A DNA stretch of 64,000 bases from Misgurnus anguillicaudatus (GCF_027580225.2 NC_073351.2:10396501-10460500), one strand, 5' to 3'; counted from the stretch's first letter, positions 33,102 through 45,755 are shown. Translations and numbers: made by a program. Notes: a model not told the origin generated them from the sequence alone.

Positions 33102-34330
33102 ACCCCATTTAGTTTAAGCTGGAATGAAGAAAATCTTTCACAGTAAAACATGTGTTCAAACTGCATTTTTTACAATGCCTAGACAGTTCAGCTACAAACA
33201 GATCTCAGTTCTAAAGGGGATCGCACACCGGCCGCGCCGCGTCGAGTCGCGTCTAGGACAACTCGGAGGTATTGGAAACCGGAAGTGCGCATTAAATAGT
33301 GCGAGCTTCGTCAGATAGCGTCTACTTCAAAATGCAAAATATACGTTAGCAGCCAATGTTAATCGTTAATGATTTGGGACAAATATGATGTCATTTAATG
33401 TTAAACTACGTGAGTGGCGCTGTGTGGCGCGACAGGGATTTGAGCAACTTCCTGAGTCACAGCTGGGCAGCGCGGACAGGCGCCACCTGGCGGCGCCGGT
33501 GTGCGTATACTCGTAGAAAACAATGTGTTCGATTTTTTTTAGAACGGCACAACAAGTCGTTGCTCATTGACTGTAGTGGATTAATCTGCAAGAGCGGGTG
33601 GTGCTGGCAACATGCTCAGTGAAGCTGATCATTAATGACCACTCCCAGGTTTCTGGCTGTCCTGGAAGGTAGTGAATATACTGAAAGATTTTATCAGTTG
33701 GCTGCAGCGTACGGTGGCATAGACAATAATACTGATGATGTATTTGATGATAAGGACCAAATAGTCTGGTTTGGCTGGTATGATGGCCTTTTATCTGAAT
33801 ACAGGAATGCTCTGCCTTTCTTAGATTTACATCAGTGGTTCTCGCTCACGACTAGATACGCGGAGGAATCACTGAATTAAATGTAAATTCATGAGTTCGC
33901 CTGCCCATTCGGTCTTAACGTTAATGGTAAACTTGCAGCCCTCGTAAGGAGCTAGGCCTGTCAGCTTTAACGATTAATCCATTTATCATTAGCGCAGTCA
34001 AATCAGACCATCAGCACTGTGTCATGGGCATAAGTTTGTTTTTAGTACTGCGACGACCCATTGGCATGTGACGAAGTTCCGCAAAGCATTTCAAAAGAAT
34101 ACAGACTCTGCTCTCATGGAGCTCACGGAGCACGCGCCCCTTCGAATTTTTGAGCCAAGTGGATTTTTGCATGCAACCTCAAAATCAATGAAGCATCTTT
34201 TCATCTGTAACTTTGTTTTATTGGCAACATGACCAGTTTTTCACTTCACTTTCTCATAAACCATGCAAACACGTTATATTTTACCAAATACACAAAATAA
34301 TGTTGTTTTAGCAATGAAATAGGTGCTCTT
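33101..34330. other. Intergenic DNA with a GC-rich repeat-like edge
   Basis: A CpG-rich patch at about 33210-33260 (GATCGCACACCGG and following) looks like one end of a foldback whose partner end I cannot find. The rest is ordinary. The 81-codon ORF at 33635-33880 resembles nothing I know. Confidence 0.35.
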
Positions 34331-34592
34331 TAAAGGAATACTCCACTTTCATAAAAAATCTTGATAATTTTAATGACGATAGTTTTGCTAGATAAGACCC
34401 TTATGCCTTGGTTGGGATCAATTCCTTTTATACTGCATTGAAACTGCAGACTGTTGAGGTCCGCTTAAGTCTATATGGAGAGAACTTGGAATGATTTCTT
34501 CTCGACAGAACAAAGAAAGACATAAACATATTAGATGACATGGGGGGGAGTAAATTATCAGAATGTTTTTATAAAAGTGGAGTATTCCTTAA
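34330..34592. repeat. TTAA-flanked foldback MITE
   Basis: Left end TTAAAGGAATACTCCACTTT, right end AAAGTGGAGTATTCCTTAA. Internal words (CTAGATAAGACCCTTATGCC) recur in the element at 46122-46607, so the two are related. Confidence 0.75.
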
Positions 34593-34749
34593 AGTTTGAC
34601 CACCACCTCAAATTCAATGGGGAAAAATCACGGTAATACACACTCGTATTAGTGCAAAGCTACCAAAAACACCCAATCCTAATTGTTATCTCCATAACAA
34701 AATCTGAGATTACCAGACATGGACTCATGCATTTGTTTATGTGTTATTT

Positions 34750-36372
34750 TTAGGGGTCAAGCCCAGAATGGGAAAAGACCCCTATTGTATCTGTTAGTTT
34801 TCTTCTTATTATTTATTCTTATTATTTGTTATTCTTCTTATACCCGTGCGGTCTATGGCAGCCCATAGAAACGTATGTAGGAAAGTTATGAAATTTGGCA
34901 CACTGATAGAGAACAGTCCAAATATTATCCACAGCAAATTTGGAGTCTCTATCTGAAACGCGCTAGCGCCACCAACAGTCCAAAGTTGCACTTGCATTTT
35001 TGCTTATAACTTCTGATCCGTATGTCCTAGAAACAAAATTCTTGTTTCCTCTGATTCCTTGGCTCAAGACTCTATGACGTAATTTTCCATCATGAAATTT
35101 TTTATGTAGCAAATTAGTATGTAGCCTCTAGAGACCCTCACGGCAAAAAGTTAAAAGAATTTTGATAAACCAATCCGTTGTCGTATACCGCCTTAACGAA
35201 TTTTACTTAGAGCGCAAAAAACAGATTTTAGGCTGTATCTTCGCCAAACTTAGACACGACACTTGGTAGTTGTGATGCCAGTCAGGAACTGAGGGTGCAT
35301 GCACAGTTTCGTTGCAGCGCCACCTAGTGGTGAGACAAATGTATTACACGCCTATAACTTTGGCTGTGGTCAATGTATTTTTACGGGACTTGTTTCCTTG
35401 GAGTTTTGAATAGTTGCCAAGTTCAACGATACCAAACATGCCAGGATTCGCCTTACGGTTTGCCCTGTGCTTCAAAATAGCGCTTAAAAAACACACGCGA
35501 ATATCTCCGCAACGTTATTCTGATCAACTCGAAAACGCCATAGGAAGAACAATGCATTACCTTCTGAACAAAAAACTTTATTGGTGTTACATTAAAATTT
35601 TCATCAGAAATTTGCGAAAAACGAAAAATTACCTTCAAATTTTGTGTTTTTTACACATGAATGGTTATAACTACGCAACAAAATGGAATTTTTTCACCAG
35701 ATTTGATACGCTGAGCAGAGTCTGAGGTTATGCCTGCACCACTAGTTGGCCTCATAATTGAACAAAACCTTTCAAATCAAGCAAACCCTATGGTCATACA
35801 ACTATTTCATTGCTAATCTAAAGTTGTAATCTAAAGATGTAACACAGTTATGACCTGAGGTTGCATGCATGATTTTGTCATAGCGCCATCTAGTGGTTTT
35901 GAGAGAGAAAATGGCTATTTTGCCTAAAACTACTGCAACAACACATCTAAAACCTTGAGTCATCATGGATTATTCCTTTCATGGCTTGAAGTATAATCAA
36001 TAGTGGATGTCAATTCACGCCCTAGCAACCAATGAGAATACCTTATCAACCGTTTTTGAAAGAACTTTTTCTCTGCATCAGAACATCGTTGAGACATGGG
36101 GATGGTCTCTTTTGACTCATTTAACTTGTTGTAACATGTTGTGAACCATGTTTTGCCACTGAAATCATCACTCACGTGTCCTTCGTGTTCTAATGTTCCA
36201 TGATTGTCAATAACAGAAGGTCAATTGCAGTAGACAAGAACATACATAGATTATTTTTGTTCATCTGAAATCATTAGGTTTACCTAGGTTCTTTAGTCTG
36301 CTTATCCAAACTTAACTTTAAATCCTTCTGGGCCATTTTCGGCTTGAACCCGGTATTGCTGCTTGCAGCTAT
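34750..36372. repeat. Long interspersed repeat of unassigned class
   Basis: Begins GGGGTCAAGCCCAGAATGGG and ends with GGCTTGAACCCGGTATTGC, giving loosely mirrored ends (GGGTCAAGCC against GGCTTGAACCC). The interior has repeated phrases such as GCGCCACCTAGTGG / GCGCCATCTAGTGG. It carries no convincing ORF. I recognise the style as a common fish repeat but cannot name the class. Confidence 0.55.
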
Positions 36373-36399
36373 ATTTATATATTACTGTGGTTATTCCAT

Positions 36400-38780
36400 G
36401 AGCCTGGAGACTGCAGTGTACACAGTGTGAGTGTCACAAGTCAGGGCTGGCCACTAATGTAAACATGGGGAGGTCCCAAAGCAAACCCAATGACCAGACA
36501 ACACAAGTACATGTAAGTATAAAAATATAACTTTATTTAAATTATTTAAAAAGAAGTATAGGGATGGGAAGGTTAAAACTAAAGGCCTCTGTTCTGCCCT
36601 CCAGGTGGGCCGTGACGCGTAGAAAGGGGGAGGGGAACAAGGGCCAGGTGTCCGGGACCCAAGACACTAAGGGGGGGTGAGCAGGTAAGTCTCTTCCGCC
36701 TTGTTTTGATGATCCCGTGGCGCCCTCCTTTCCTCCTCCCGGTCGCAGGCTCTGCTTCTCTCTCTTTCTCCTGCTTTAGGCTGGCAGCTGTAACATCAAG
36801 GGGTTGATCTCAACACTGGGGCTCACACTACTCACTGGTGGCTGCACACAGGTAAGTATCTCGCGGTACAGGCTCTGGTTCTCTCTCTCCTGCTGTAGGC
36901 TTGTAGCTGTTACACAGTAGGGGGTTAATCTCAACACTGGGGCTCACACTACTCACTGGTGGCCGCACACAGGTAAGTATCTCGCGATACAGGCTTTGGT
37001 TCTCTCTCTCCTGCTGTAGGCTTGTAGCTGTAACACAGGGGGTTAATCTCAACACTGGGGCTCACACTACTCACTGGTGGCCGCACACAGGTAAGTATCT
37101 CGCGGTACAGGCGCTGGTTCTCTCTCTCCTGCTGTAGGCCTGTAGCTGAAACACAGGGGGTTAATCTCAACACTGGGGCTCACATAGGGTCAACACTGGT
37201 AACTCTTCACCACTGTAACAGTGTAATTGTTCTAGTCACGCTATCTCTTAGGTTTCCTCAGACAATATTCACATTCCATGCATTCAACGAATACTTTCAA
37301 TGGTGGCCCCGATTCGGGAATGGTGGACTTACGGTGTTTACACTCAGTCGGTAGATAGATATTTCTCCAACCTTTATGATGGCAAAGCGTCGCGGTACGT
37401 CCTTCCCACACGCCGGTGATACTGTCAGCGGGGGAAATCCAACACTGCCACGCCGAGCCGAACGCTGCCCTCTCCTCTCGTTCACTTCGACTCCCGAGAA
37501 CTGGACAGGGGCGCACCTTTGTAGAGGCTCCGTGACAGATGGTATCGATCTATGCTTCCCTGTACACAACAGTACAACATACACACAGCGTACTCCGTAA
37601 CAGGTTGCTTTACTCACAATAATCTGATGTTCCAAGATGCTTCACCACCGTTCCACCGAATCGGCCACGTCCAAGGGTGACAGAGCCAGCACTCCGCCGA
37701 AGCTCCAACGCAAGAGTCACATGCATATACAGTAAGTAGATTGCCAGCCTCACGGCCTCTCGTTGTTTCACGTCAAGTTCAGTAAAGGGGGCTACTGAAA
37801 ACACCACACAGCATCACTGCAATAAGTTTAAAGTGTATTCTCACACCAAAATCTCAGACTCACCCACAGCACTCTTCACTCTCCTACGTGAATCAATAAA
37901 GTTGCAGCCCCACTTCATCCGACTGTCTTCGGCTGATGGAAGATGATATTGCAGGCTGGCGGTATAAACGTCGCTGCTGTGGCCCTTTAATCCTCTCCAA
38001 ATTGTTACACCCTGGCTCACCCACCGCCTTGCTCTGTGTTTGGGCCGTAGTCTCGCCTACTAAGGCTCACAATGCATGTTGAAAACACATTTCACAATAG
38101 CACAGTAATGTAGATGCCGAGTACTCACAATATTGACGATCCTTTTCCTTTGTTTACCTCCGCAGGCTTATATGCTTTCCTCTTCGCCCCGATGTAAATC
38201 CACATCTGCCGTTCTCCTCAGTACACTCACGGTGAGTGGGCTGCTAACAACAGCACACACAAATCAATAATCGTTCACAAAGCGACTCGTTTCTCAAAGA
38301 GCCTTCAATGCATCATATACTCAGCCCGTGTCTTTCTCTTCTTCTCACTCTTAATTCCAGCAACTGTAAAATCCTTCCGTTACCAGCGTGACTCGGCCCA
38401 ATTCTTCCCTCGATGACACCAGAGCGAACCAGCAACGAAATCCCAGCCGTTACCAAACACACAGCGGACTCCTGCGCTGACCGGACTGCAAAACAGAGCA
38501 ACAACAACAACTGAACTCTGAGCAACTCAACCCCATCTTTGTGTTTAACGCTCCTTTTTGTATCCCTCTCCTTCTGTGTATCCTCCAATCACTGATCGCT
38601 GCATTCATTACTCACACCTGTGTTAGATTAGACTTGATTTCGCCCCGCGTCGCTTACCGGAAGTTCCGGTGTCTCCGTTTCATCGTCCGGGTGGGAAACC
38701 TTCCGGGCGGAACTAATCTTCCCTATCAAATAGTTCTGCCCCTTAAAATCGTCACCGGGTGACATGAGTTTATAATATTT
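36400..38780. other. GC-rich non-coding block, unassigned
   Basis: Richer in G+C than its surroundings. It contains the splice-signal tandem array at 36675-37190 and many short ORFs with no recognisable domain. On the minus strand an AATAAAG signal is near 36530. This could be a large non-autonomous element or an LTR, but I found no terminal repeats or target duplication. Confidence 0.35.
36675..37190. repeat. Tandem array of about 120-bp units
   Basis: Three close copies and one diverged first copy, with TCTCAACACTGGGGCTCACA at about 36808, 36930, 37046 and 37165. On the + strand each unit contains a consensus donor (CACAG then GTAAGTAT) and, about 45 bp later, a pyrimidine tract and acceptor (TCTCTCCTGCTGTAG). 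Confidence 0.85.
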
Positions 38781-39116
38781 TCCTCAAATGTGTAATATAA
38801 ATAAATAGTGCTCATAAATGGCTGTTTAAATAATATCCTTTATTGAAATAAATGGATGATTGGACCTGGAATCAATATAAGTCATGACTTTACAAGTGGA
38901 TACGCATTCACCCGATAGTAGCGCAGCATACGATGTTTAAGATCTGGTAAGAATAAACTATCGTGAGAACAGTGGTGGTGAGTTGTTGCTTTCATCTCTC
39001 CTCATCATCCTGTGCTGAAACTCTATGGTGAATGCGCATTGGCTGCTAATGAAAGCTAGTTATTATAGTTTATAACGTTTTAAATATGGATATTTTTCTT
39101 ACAAAATCACACAGAT

Positions 39117-39215
39117 TACCTCCAGAAGACCTTTATTAACCCAATAGAGACGTGTGTTAAGGATGGATGCACTTTTTTGGGCTTCAAACTCAGAAGTTGT
39201 TCCATTATAAAGCTT
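39117..39215 (-). repeat. Fragment of interspersed repeat (copy also at 50090-50210)
   Basis: AGAAGACCTTTATTAACCC and GGGCTTCAAACTCAGAAGTTG here return reverse-complemented at 50090-50210. Confidence 0.55.
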
Positions 39216-39971
39216 GGAATAGCAAGAACTTTTTTTAATATAACTTTGATTGTGTTTGTCTGAAAAAAGATGGTCATATTTATCTTGGATGGCTTAAGGT
39301 TGATTATGTCACGGGGCTGTTGCAAATGAAAAGTGAACATGACAAGCTTGTCAAGTATGCAACGAATACTCAAAATGTGACCTTGTCATTTAACCCATTC
39401 CAGTGAGTAGTGAGTAGTAAACACACACACAATAAATGTTTCGATAAACACACACCTGGCATGTCAAATGTCTTAAAATAACCACCTGAGCAATGTCTGT
39501 GGTAACTGTGGTATGTGCAGAATAATTGACTCGGGCAATTATTTGAAAATAATGCACACTCTGCTTTGTGTCATGCCACATTACCACTTTGGGTGTGCAT
39601 TATTTTCAATTAATTTAATGACTGTCATCAATTATTCCTTAAATAATCATGGGGTAATTTTCATTTAGTGCTTTAATTAACATCTGTTAAACAAGAGCAA
39701 CAGCATTTAGATTAGGAGTTATAAACTGGAACAAGTTTGAGATTTTGATAATGATGTGTTTAATCTTACTCCGCTAAACCTCAATAAACTTCTTCATCAA
39801 GATCTTCAATGTCCTTATCCTTTATTTCTTTACATGCTCAAAGGATAGTGATCTGGGATGCATTTACAGCTGCCCTTTCTTGCCTGACTGTAACTTGTCT
39901 TTCATGTTTTATCTGAAAGCATTGTTTTTAAAGGGACCCTTTGAATGACTTGAAGTATAAATGCATTGCAT

Positions 39972-40700
39972 TTAAAGGAACAAGCCCAAATTGTGGGAAT
40001 TTAGGTTATTCACTGTATCCCCCAGAGTTAGATAAGTCCATCCATACCTTTCTCATCTCCATGCGTGATGTAACTCTGTCTGACGCAGCCCCCGCTAGCT
40101 TAGCTTAGCACAAAGACTGGAAATGAATAGCTTCAGCTAGCATACTGCTCCCAATAAGTGACAAAATAACACGAACATTTTCCTATTTATGTGTTGTGAT
40201 TTGTATAGTCACACTGTGTACAAATAAGGTGATATGAGACACAGACATCTTTTAACAGCATACATACTGGGAACTATATTATCTGAAGGCGAATCACTGC
40301 TACTTGGGCAGAGTGATTTGCTTACAGTACCCGAGAAGCCCCCTGGTGAGGAGCAGAGAGTTCGGTCAGAGTTGTGCAAATCACTCCGCCCAAGATCCCA
40401 GTATGTATACGGTTAAAAGATGTCCGTCTCATATGACCTTGTTATTTGTACACGGTGTTTCTATACAAATCCCAACACATAAATAGGAAAATGTTTGTGT
40501 TGTTTTGTCACTTATTGGGAACAGTATGCTAGCTGGAGCCATTCACTTCCAGTCTTTGTGCTAAGCTAAGCTAGCGGGGGCTGCGTCAGAGAGTTACAGC
40601 ACGCACAGAGATGAGAAAGGTATGTACTGTAAGGACTTATCTAACTTTGGGGGATACGGTGAATAAGCTAAATTCCCCAAATCTGTGCGTGTTCCTTTAA
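39972..40700. repeat. Long TTAA-flanked hairpin element
   Basis: Left end TTAAAGGAACAAGCCCAAAT, right end GTTCCTTTAA. Arms of about 340 bp match closely as inverted copies (GCCCCCGCTAGCTTAGCTTA against TAAGCTAAGCTAGCGGGGGC). Non-coding. Confidence 0.8.
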
Positions 40701-40930
40701 AGCCAGACTTGATGACTACAGCACTTGTGCTCATTTGCAATAAAGAATGCTCAAGACGATCCAAGTCCCTGGTCTTCACTGAAAAGGTTTCTAACAGTTC
40801 AGTTACCTCATTCAGTCTAAATGCCATCATAGTATGTGTTCCCTGTCAGTCAGCATGTGTTTACATACTTTTGCGAAGTTTGCATATTACAGATATCATC
40901 ACTTAATTTTCCTACTCTTCTTCGTCACAG

Positions 40931-41029
40931 TTCTGGTCTGCTTTGCATTCATGTGTATTGGAGTTGTGGCTTTGGATGGCAATTTGCAGGAAGGGTGGAA
41001 TCGTATGTCTTCAATGCTATCAGGCCAAA
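40931..41029 (+). other. Possible exon of an unidentified membrane protein
   Basis: 99 bp between an acceptor (TTCTTCGTCACAG) and a donor (GTAAGC). The open frame encodes a hydrophobic stretch (LVCFAFMCIGVVAL) then DGNLQEGWNRM. It would be a symmetric phase 1-1 exon, common for membrane and receptor proteins. No family recognised, so it may be chance. Confidence 0.2.
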
Positions 41030-41041
41030 GTAAGCATTTTC

Positions 41042-41770
41042 TTAAAGGAATAGTCTACTCATTTTAGTATTGAACTATGTTGTTGCCTTGGCTGAGAGTT
41101 GTTGATGCATCCCTCTGTCGTCTGTGTGCGTGCACGTAAGCGCTGGAGCGCGCTGCGACACTTCGATAGCATTTAGCTTAGCCCCATTCATTCAATGGTA
41201 TCAAACAGAGATAAAGTTAGAAGTGACCAAACACATCAACGTTTTTTCTATTTAAGACGAGTAGTTATACGAGCAAGTTTGGTGGTACAAAATAAAACGT
41301 AGCGCTTTTCTAAGCGGATTTAAAAGGGTAACTATACTGTATGGCGGAATAGCACTTTTGTGAGTACTTCGACTCGGCGCATTAACACCCTCCCTCTCCC
41401 ATTATGAGAGGGAGAAGGGGAGCGGACTTTTCAGGCGAGTCGAAGTACTCCCAAAAGTGCTATTACGCCATAAAATATAGTTCCTCTTTTAAATCCACTT
41501 AGAAAAGCGCTACGTTTTATTTTGTACCACCAAACTTGCTCGTATAACTACTCGTCTTAAATAGGAAAAACGTTGATGTGTTTGGTCACTTCTAACTTTA
41601 TCTCTAAATGGTACCATTGAATGAATGGGGCCAAGCCAAATGCCATCGAAGCGTCGCAGCGCGCTCCAGCGCCCACGTGCACGCACACAGACGACAGAGG
41701 GATGCACCAACAACTCCCAGTCAAGGCAATAACACACTTTAACATTGAAAATGAGTAGACCATTCCTTCA
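41042..41770. repeat. Long hairpin element
   Basis: Left end TTAAAGGAATAGTCTACTC, right end GAGTAGACCATTCCTT. Arms of about 330 bp are nearly perfect inverted copies around a short loop near 41400 (CCTCCCTCTCCC / GAGAGGGAGAAGGG). ORFs on both strands are artefacts of the palindrome. Confidence 0.85.
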
Positions 41771-41788
41771 AATCGCCAACTTCACCTT

Positions 41789-41933
41789 TAACCTCCTAAG
41801 ACAAACGTGGACACTTACACTGCTTCAAAAAAAATTTGGTTATTATATTTATTGGTTCTTTCTAACCCCAAATAGCTGGAAGAAATCTAAAATGCAAGCC
41901 AAACCAAAACTCGGGTCTTAGGAGATTAAGTTA
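41789..41933. repeat. Short TIR repeat, copy 3
   Basis: Starts AACCTCCTAAGAC and ends GGGTCTTAGGAGATTA. Shorter than the copies at 19595 and 22988 but with the same core (TTATTGGTTCTTTCTAAC). Confidence 0.7.
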
Positions 41934-42039
41934 ACATTTAAAAGATAGAGCATGCTGTAAGAGCAGATGTAGTACGGCTGGTATTTTTTATTGGCAATTG
42001 GAAACATAATTCTCCATCTAAGTGTCTTGCATCAGGTCT

Positions 42040-42545
42040 AACTTGTTAAGCTTGAAGTTACCACAGGAATTGGTTCTAGGCCATATTCTCTTCTCGTTAT
42101 ACATACCTTCTCCAGGATACATTATCAGGAAGCATAACATCAGTTGGCACTGTTATGCTGACAACACCCAGCTTTATATTTTCCCGTAACGTTGCGAAAC
42201 CAACCGGTTTTCAAGGCTAGCAGACTGCGTTAACGACATTAGTAAGTGGATGGCAAATCATTTCCTTATGCTTAAATCCAATAAAACAGAGGTGCTTATA
42301 TTGCACCAAATAGCTCCAAACAAAATATGTCGGATTACAACATAGATTGTTGCACTGTTGTGTCATAGTCAGGAACCTAGGTCTGAAGTTCGATAGCAAC
42401 CTATCATTCGATAGTCATATATCCAACACTTCCTGCACAGCATTCTTCCATCTTACAGATATTTAAAAAATGAGAAACACAATCTACCTGCATTTATGAC
42501 CTCAAGAATTGACTACTGTAAATCATGTATAGTATACATTTTTAA
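42040..42545 (+). pseudogene. LINE (L2-like) reverse transcriptase fragment
   Basis: In broken frames it reads as the back half of a non-LTR reverse transcriptase: a GPILFSLY-like segment, a YAD-type catalytic box (here YADN) before TQLYIF, a KWMANHFLMLKSNKTEVL-like segment, then LGLKFDSNLSFDSHI. Frameshifts and stops make it dead. The order is right for an L2/CR1-type element in the + direction. Confidence 0.65.
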
Positions 42546-42569
42546 ATATTGCTAATCAACTACAAAGTC

Positions 42570-44340
42570 TTAAAGAGCACCAATTATCCGATTCAGGGTT
42601 TTACATTTCCTTTGGTTTGTAAGTGTGTATTACATGTTAACCATATGAAAAAGGTAAAAATCACAAAGTAAACGATGACAATAGTTAGCGTTTCCAACGT
42701 AAATCTATCTTCTTGGACTACAACAAACACATGGATTTAAAGTACTTCAGTCTGTGTGCATGTAATTTATTTAATACACAAGTTCCACAATTTGAGTTAA
42801 ATTTATAGACTGTAAAAATATGGGCGTAGTGTCGGTGACGTCACCCATAGGTTTGTGAAGAGCTTTTTTTAAGCCAATAGTTGTCAGGGCCTGCCATCTC
42901 CATCTTGGCATTGCGCCACCGCACATCACCCACGGATAACCGAAAATAGGTAAAGAGGGGGGAGAGGGTTGAAGCTGAAGTGGCTGGTTGCTGAAACCAC
43001 GCCCGCTTAGCTCAACGGTAGTGACAGAAGTGGCAGTTTACCCGTCACTCAATTGACTACGCCCTTAATTATGTAGAACTTTAAAGGGGGGGATTAATGG
43101 TATTTCAAGCATTCTGACTTATTAACACAGTTATAAAGTTGTTTCCTCATGCTAAACGTAGGCAAAGTGTCAAAACCGCAGTTGGGCGTGTTTCAGAGTA
43201 TTTCTGTGCCGAATGCACTTCGCCAGGGTTCGTACAAGTTTCGGCTAATTTTTTTCGATTACAGTTCTAACTGACGTTTCAGGGGTTTTCGATACGCATC
43301 ACTTCTTTATATGGGCTTCCGCCGGAAAACTTCCCCCGGAAAACACCGCCCAGCCGTCAGTCAGCGGGAGACGCTAGAGCTTGCTAACAGCTTATCACGC
43401 CACTCAGCTTTGTTTAATTTCAAAACTCAACAATGGCACAAGAAGAAGTGTGTTTTTCGATGTAAGGAGAAGACATCCAGCCTTATGGAAACAATGGATA
43501 TAGTTTATTATCCGGATTAGCAGCGGAGTTTTGCGTGTGTGTTTGATGCGGTGGATTTTCAGAACCGGGTCATGACGAGTTACACATGGTAAGTAAGACT
43601 TCTGTCTTATGTTGGAAATAGGCGCGTGTATATTATATAAATGACACGAACATGTAGTGAATCATAAGTTAAAACAGTGTTGTATAGTGTTGCATGACTC
43701 GTACTCGCTCCACCCGCGGTAGTAACTCCTCCTTCTTCATTTTTTCGTACGTTATCGGAAAGATTCGGTAAAGCTAATCTTTCTTTTATAAATCTGATTA
43801 AACTAAAGACTCGTCAGAGATATAAAGGATGTCATACTACTCTATAGGTACTCCAGATTAACATCAGAAATGCAGAAACAGCGTGTGTTACGTGAGCTTT
43901 AAGGCTTTATATAATTTAAACGGATGAGTTACAAAAAAATTCACCCCCTCACAGTTGTCACAAAGGGCAAAAACTGAACCAGTCTCTAGCGGCCAGTTGA
44001 TGAATTGCAGTTTAAGTCACTCCTGTGTTGGCTTTATGATAAAGATGTGTTTAAGATTAAAGGAGTCATATGACCCGCTTTCATGTTTTCCTTTGTTTTT
44101 AGAGTGTTAAATGATGTCTCTGCACATAAGAGATCGACCTAAAACGGCTTGTTCAAACATGCCATGCAGTTAGACGTCATACTGGTTTAAACATTTGCAT
44201 AGCACCGCCCTAATGTATACGCAAAGATAGAGGGCGTAACTTTCATTCGCGCTGTAGTATTGTTGTTGCCGCCATGTCAAGTAGACTCTGTGTGTTTCTT
44301 TGCTAGTGATCATGAGTGAAGCTTTGAAAAGTTGGATAGC
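42570..44340. repeat. Composite of MITE fragments
   Basis: Contains several partial elements with familiar fish ends: AAAGAGCACCAATTATCC at 42573, GACTGTAAAAATATGGGCG at 42810, AAAGGGGGGATTAATGG at 43083 and AAAGGAGTCATATGACCC at 44058. I cannot delimit each one. No gene seen. Confidence 0.45.
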
Positions 44341-45430
44341 TGCAGGTCGGCCATTGGCTAGATAACAGTGGTTTATGTGAATTCAGTGACACATTCACAT
44401 GTAAGAGAGACGTCAAGGAAATGTATGAATAAATCTTTTACCAAGCATTCACCTAATTTACTGACAAAACAGGTAGCTTGAGCAGAATCAAATGAAAACT
44501 TTTGTCAAATACAGTATGTAAGCAAACTCTATCTAATATTTACTTTTTGACTCTGTCTTATCCTTTCACCCATGACCGACAAACCCAAATCCTGTTCGGC
44601 CTGATGCTCAACCTTGTACAGTCCACTAAATGATGACTACAGCTAGGTGATGGAAATCTGTGGTAATCACAGCCTCCATCTCAAGATCAACATGACAATA
44701 GCAGATCATCTCTTATCTTACTCTTATCAGACTAAATGTTCAGCATCACTGCCACAAAAGAAAAATTGGATGGACCATGTTCTGTACAATAATCCAGCAA
44801 ACAAAATAATATGGACTTGCTAGCTTTTGTAAACATTGACACAATCCTATTGACTTTTATTTTTACATTAATAATGCATTATTTACATCCCATTCATTTG
44901 TATTCTATGTCGTCTATCTGTTTGTGCTAAAATGTACATCTGAATGTAATGTCATAATATGTTAATATTTAGTATTTTATTAGCACTTGCATGTTTTGAT
45001 GTGGCATATGTCCTGATTTTAATGATTGTTTTTATTATTGTCTATTTAAAATGATTGTCTTTGCCAAATTGTATTGTTTATTTAATATTGATGCAGTTAT
45101 TTAACATCTATATCTCATCTGAGTAGTGATTTGTTATATTTGCATAAAAATTCATATATTTATTATGATGTATATTTTGTAACTTAATAATGTGGTTTTA
45201 ATACCCATATTTATTATTGTATGACACCTCATGTAATGAAAGTGAAAATAAAAGTATTTTTCTGATGTCTTGCAGTTCTGCTTTTAAACTATTTAACCAT
45301 ATAAAGTGCTGAAAAAAAAGTACAAAAATAACCCTCCTGACAGCTGATGAATTAATGGTTCTTTATAGCACCACTGAGGTTCAATGTAGCACTATTCAAG
45401 GCAAGGTTCTATATAGAACCATCTAAAAAA
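44340..45430. other. AT-rich intergenic DNA
   Basis: No coding signal. A tract at 45240-45260 with AATAAAAG could be the 3' end of an old retroelement. Confidence 0.3.
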
Positions 45431-45441
45431 GGGTGCTGCTA

Positions 45442-45755
45442 TGTTACGGTCAAGCCGTGACAGGTCTTGTTTCTGTTCCGATTGTCGTCACCTGGACATT
45501 TGTTAATTAATCACCTGATTCATTCCACCTGTTTGTCATTAGTCTGTGTGTATTAATGCCAGTGTTTGTGCAATACTCACTGCCAGATCATTGTTGCTGA
45601 TTCCATGTTTGTACCTGTTCTCCGTGTTAGTGTTCCTGTGTTTACTTACCTGCCCGTTGTTTGATTCTCGTGTTTTGTCTCGTGTTATCATTAAATGTTA
45701 TTTATTCATCCTGAACTCTGCACTTGCGTCCTCACTCTCGTTCCCAGTCGTGACA
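45442..45755 (+). mobile_element. Probable solo LTR, no target duplication found
   Basis: Starts TGTTACGG and ends CGTGACA, with TG/CA boundaries and a T/C-rich style matching gypsy-like LTRs. It is inserted in a repeat that carries TATATAGAACCAT words on both sides. The immediate flanks do not match as a duplication, so the limits are approximate. Confidence 0.5.

Noticed and set aside
33635..33880. 81-codon ORF with acidic composition
   Set aside because: No recognisable domain, no splice signals or conserved motif; surroundings are repeat-like.
36828..37173. Two similar minus-strand ORFs suggesting a duplicated small gene
   Set aside because: They are the same tandem DNA repeat read twice; the similarity is explained by the 120-bp units.
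41510..41763. ORFs on the minus strand in the hairpin
   Set aside because: They mirror reading frames of the opposite arm and have no family resemblance.
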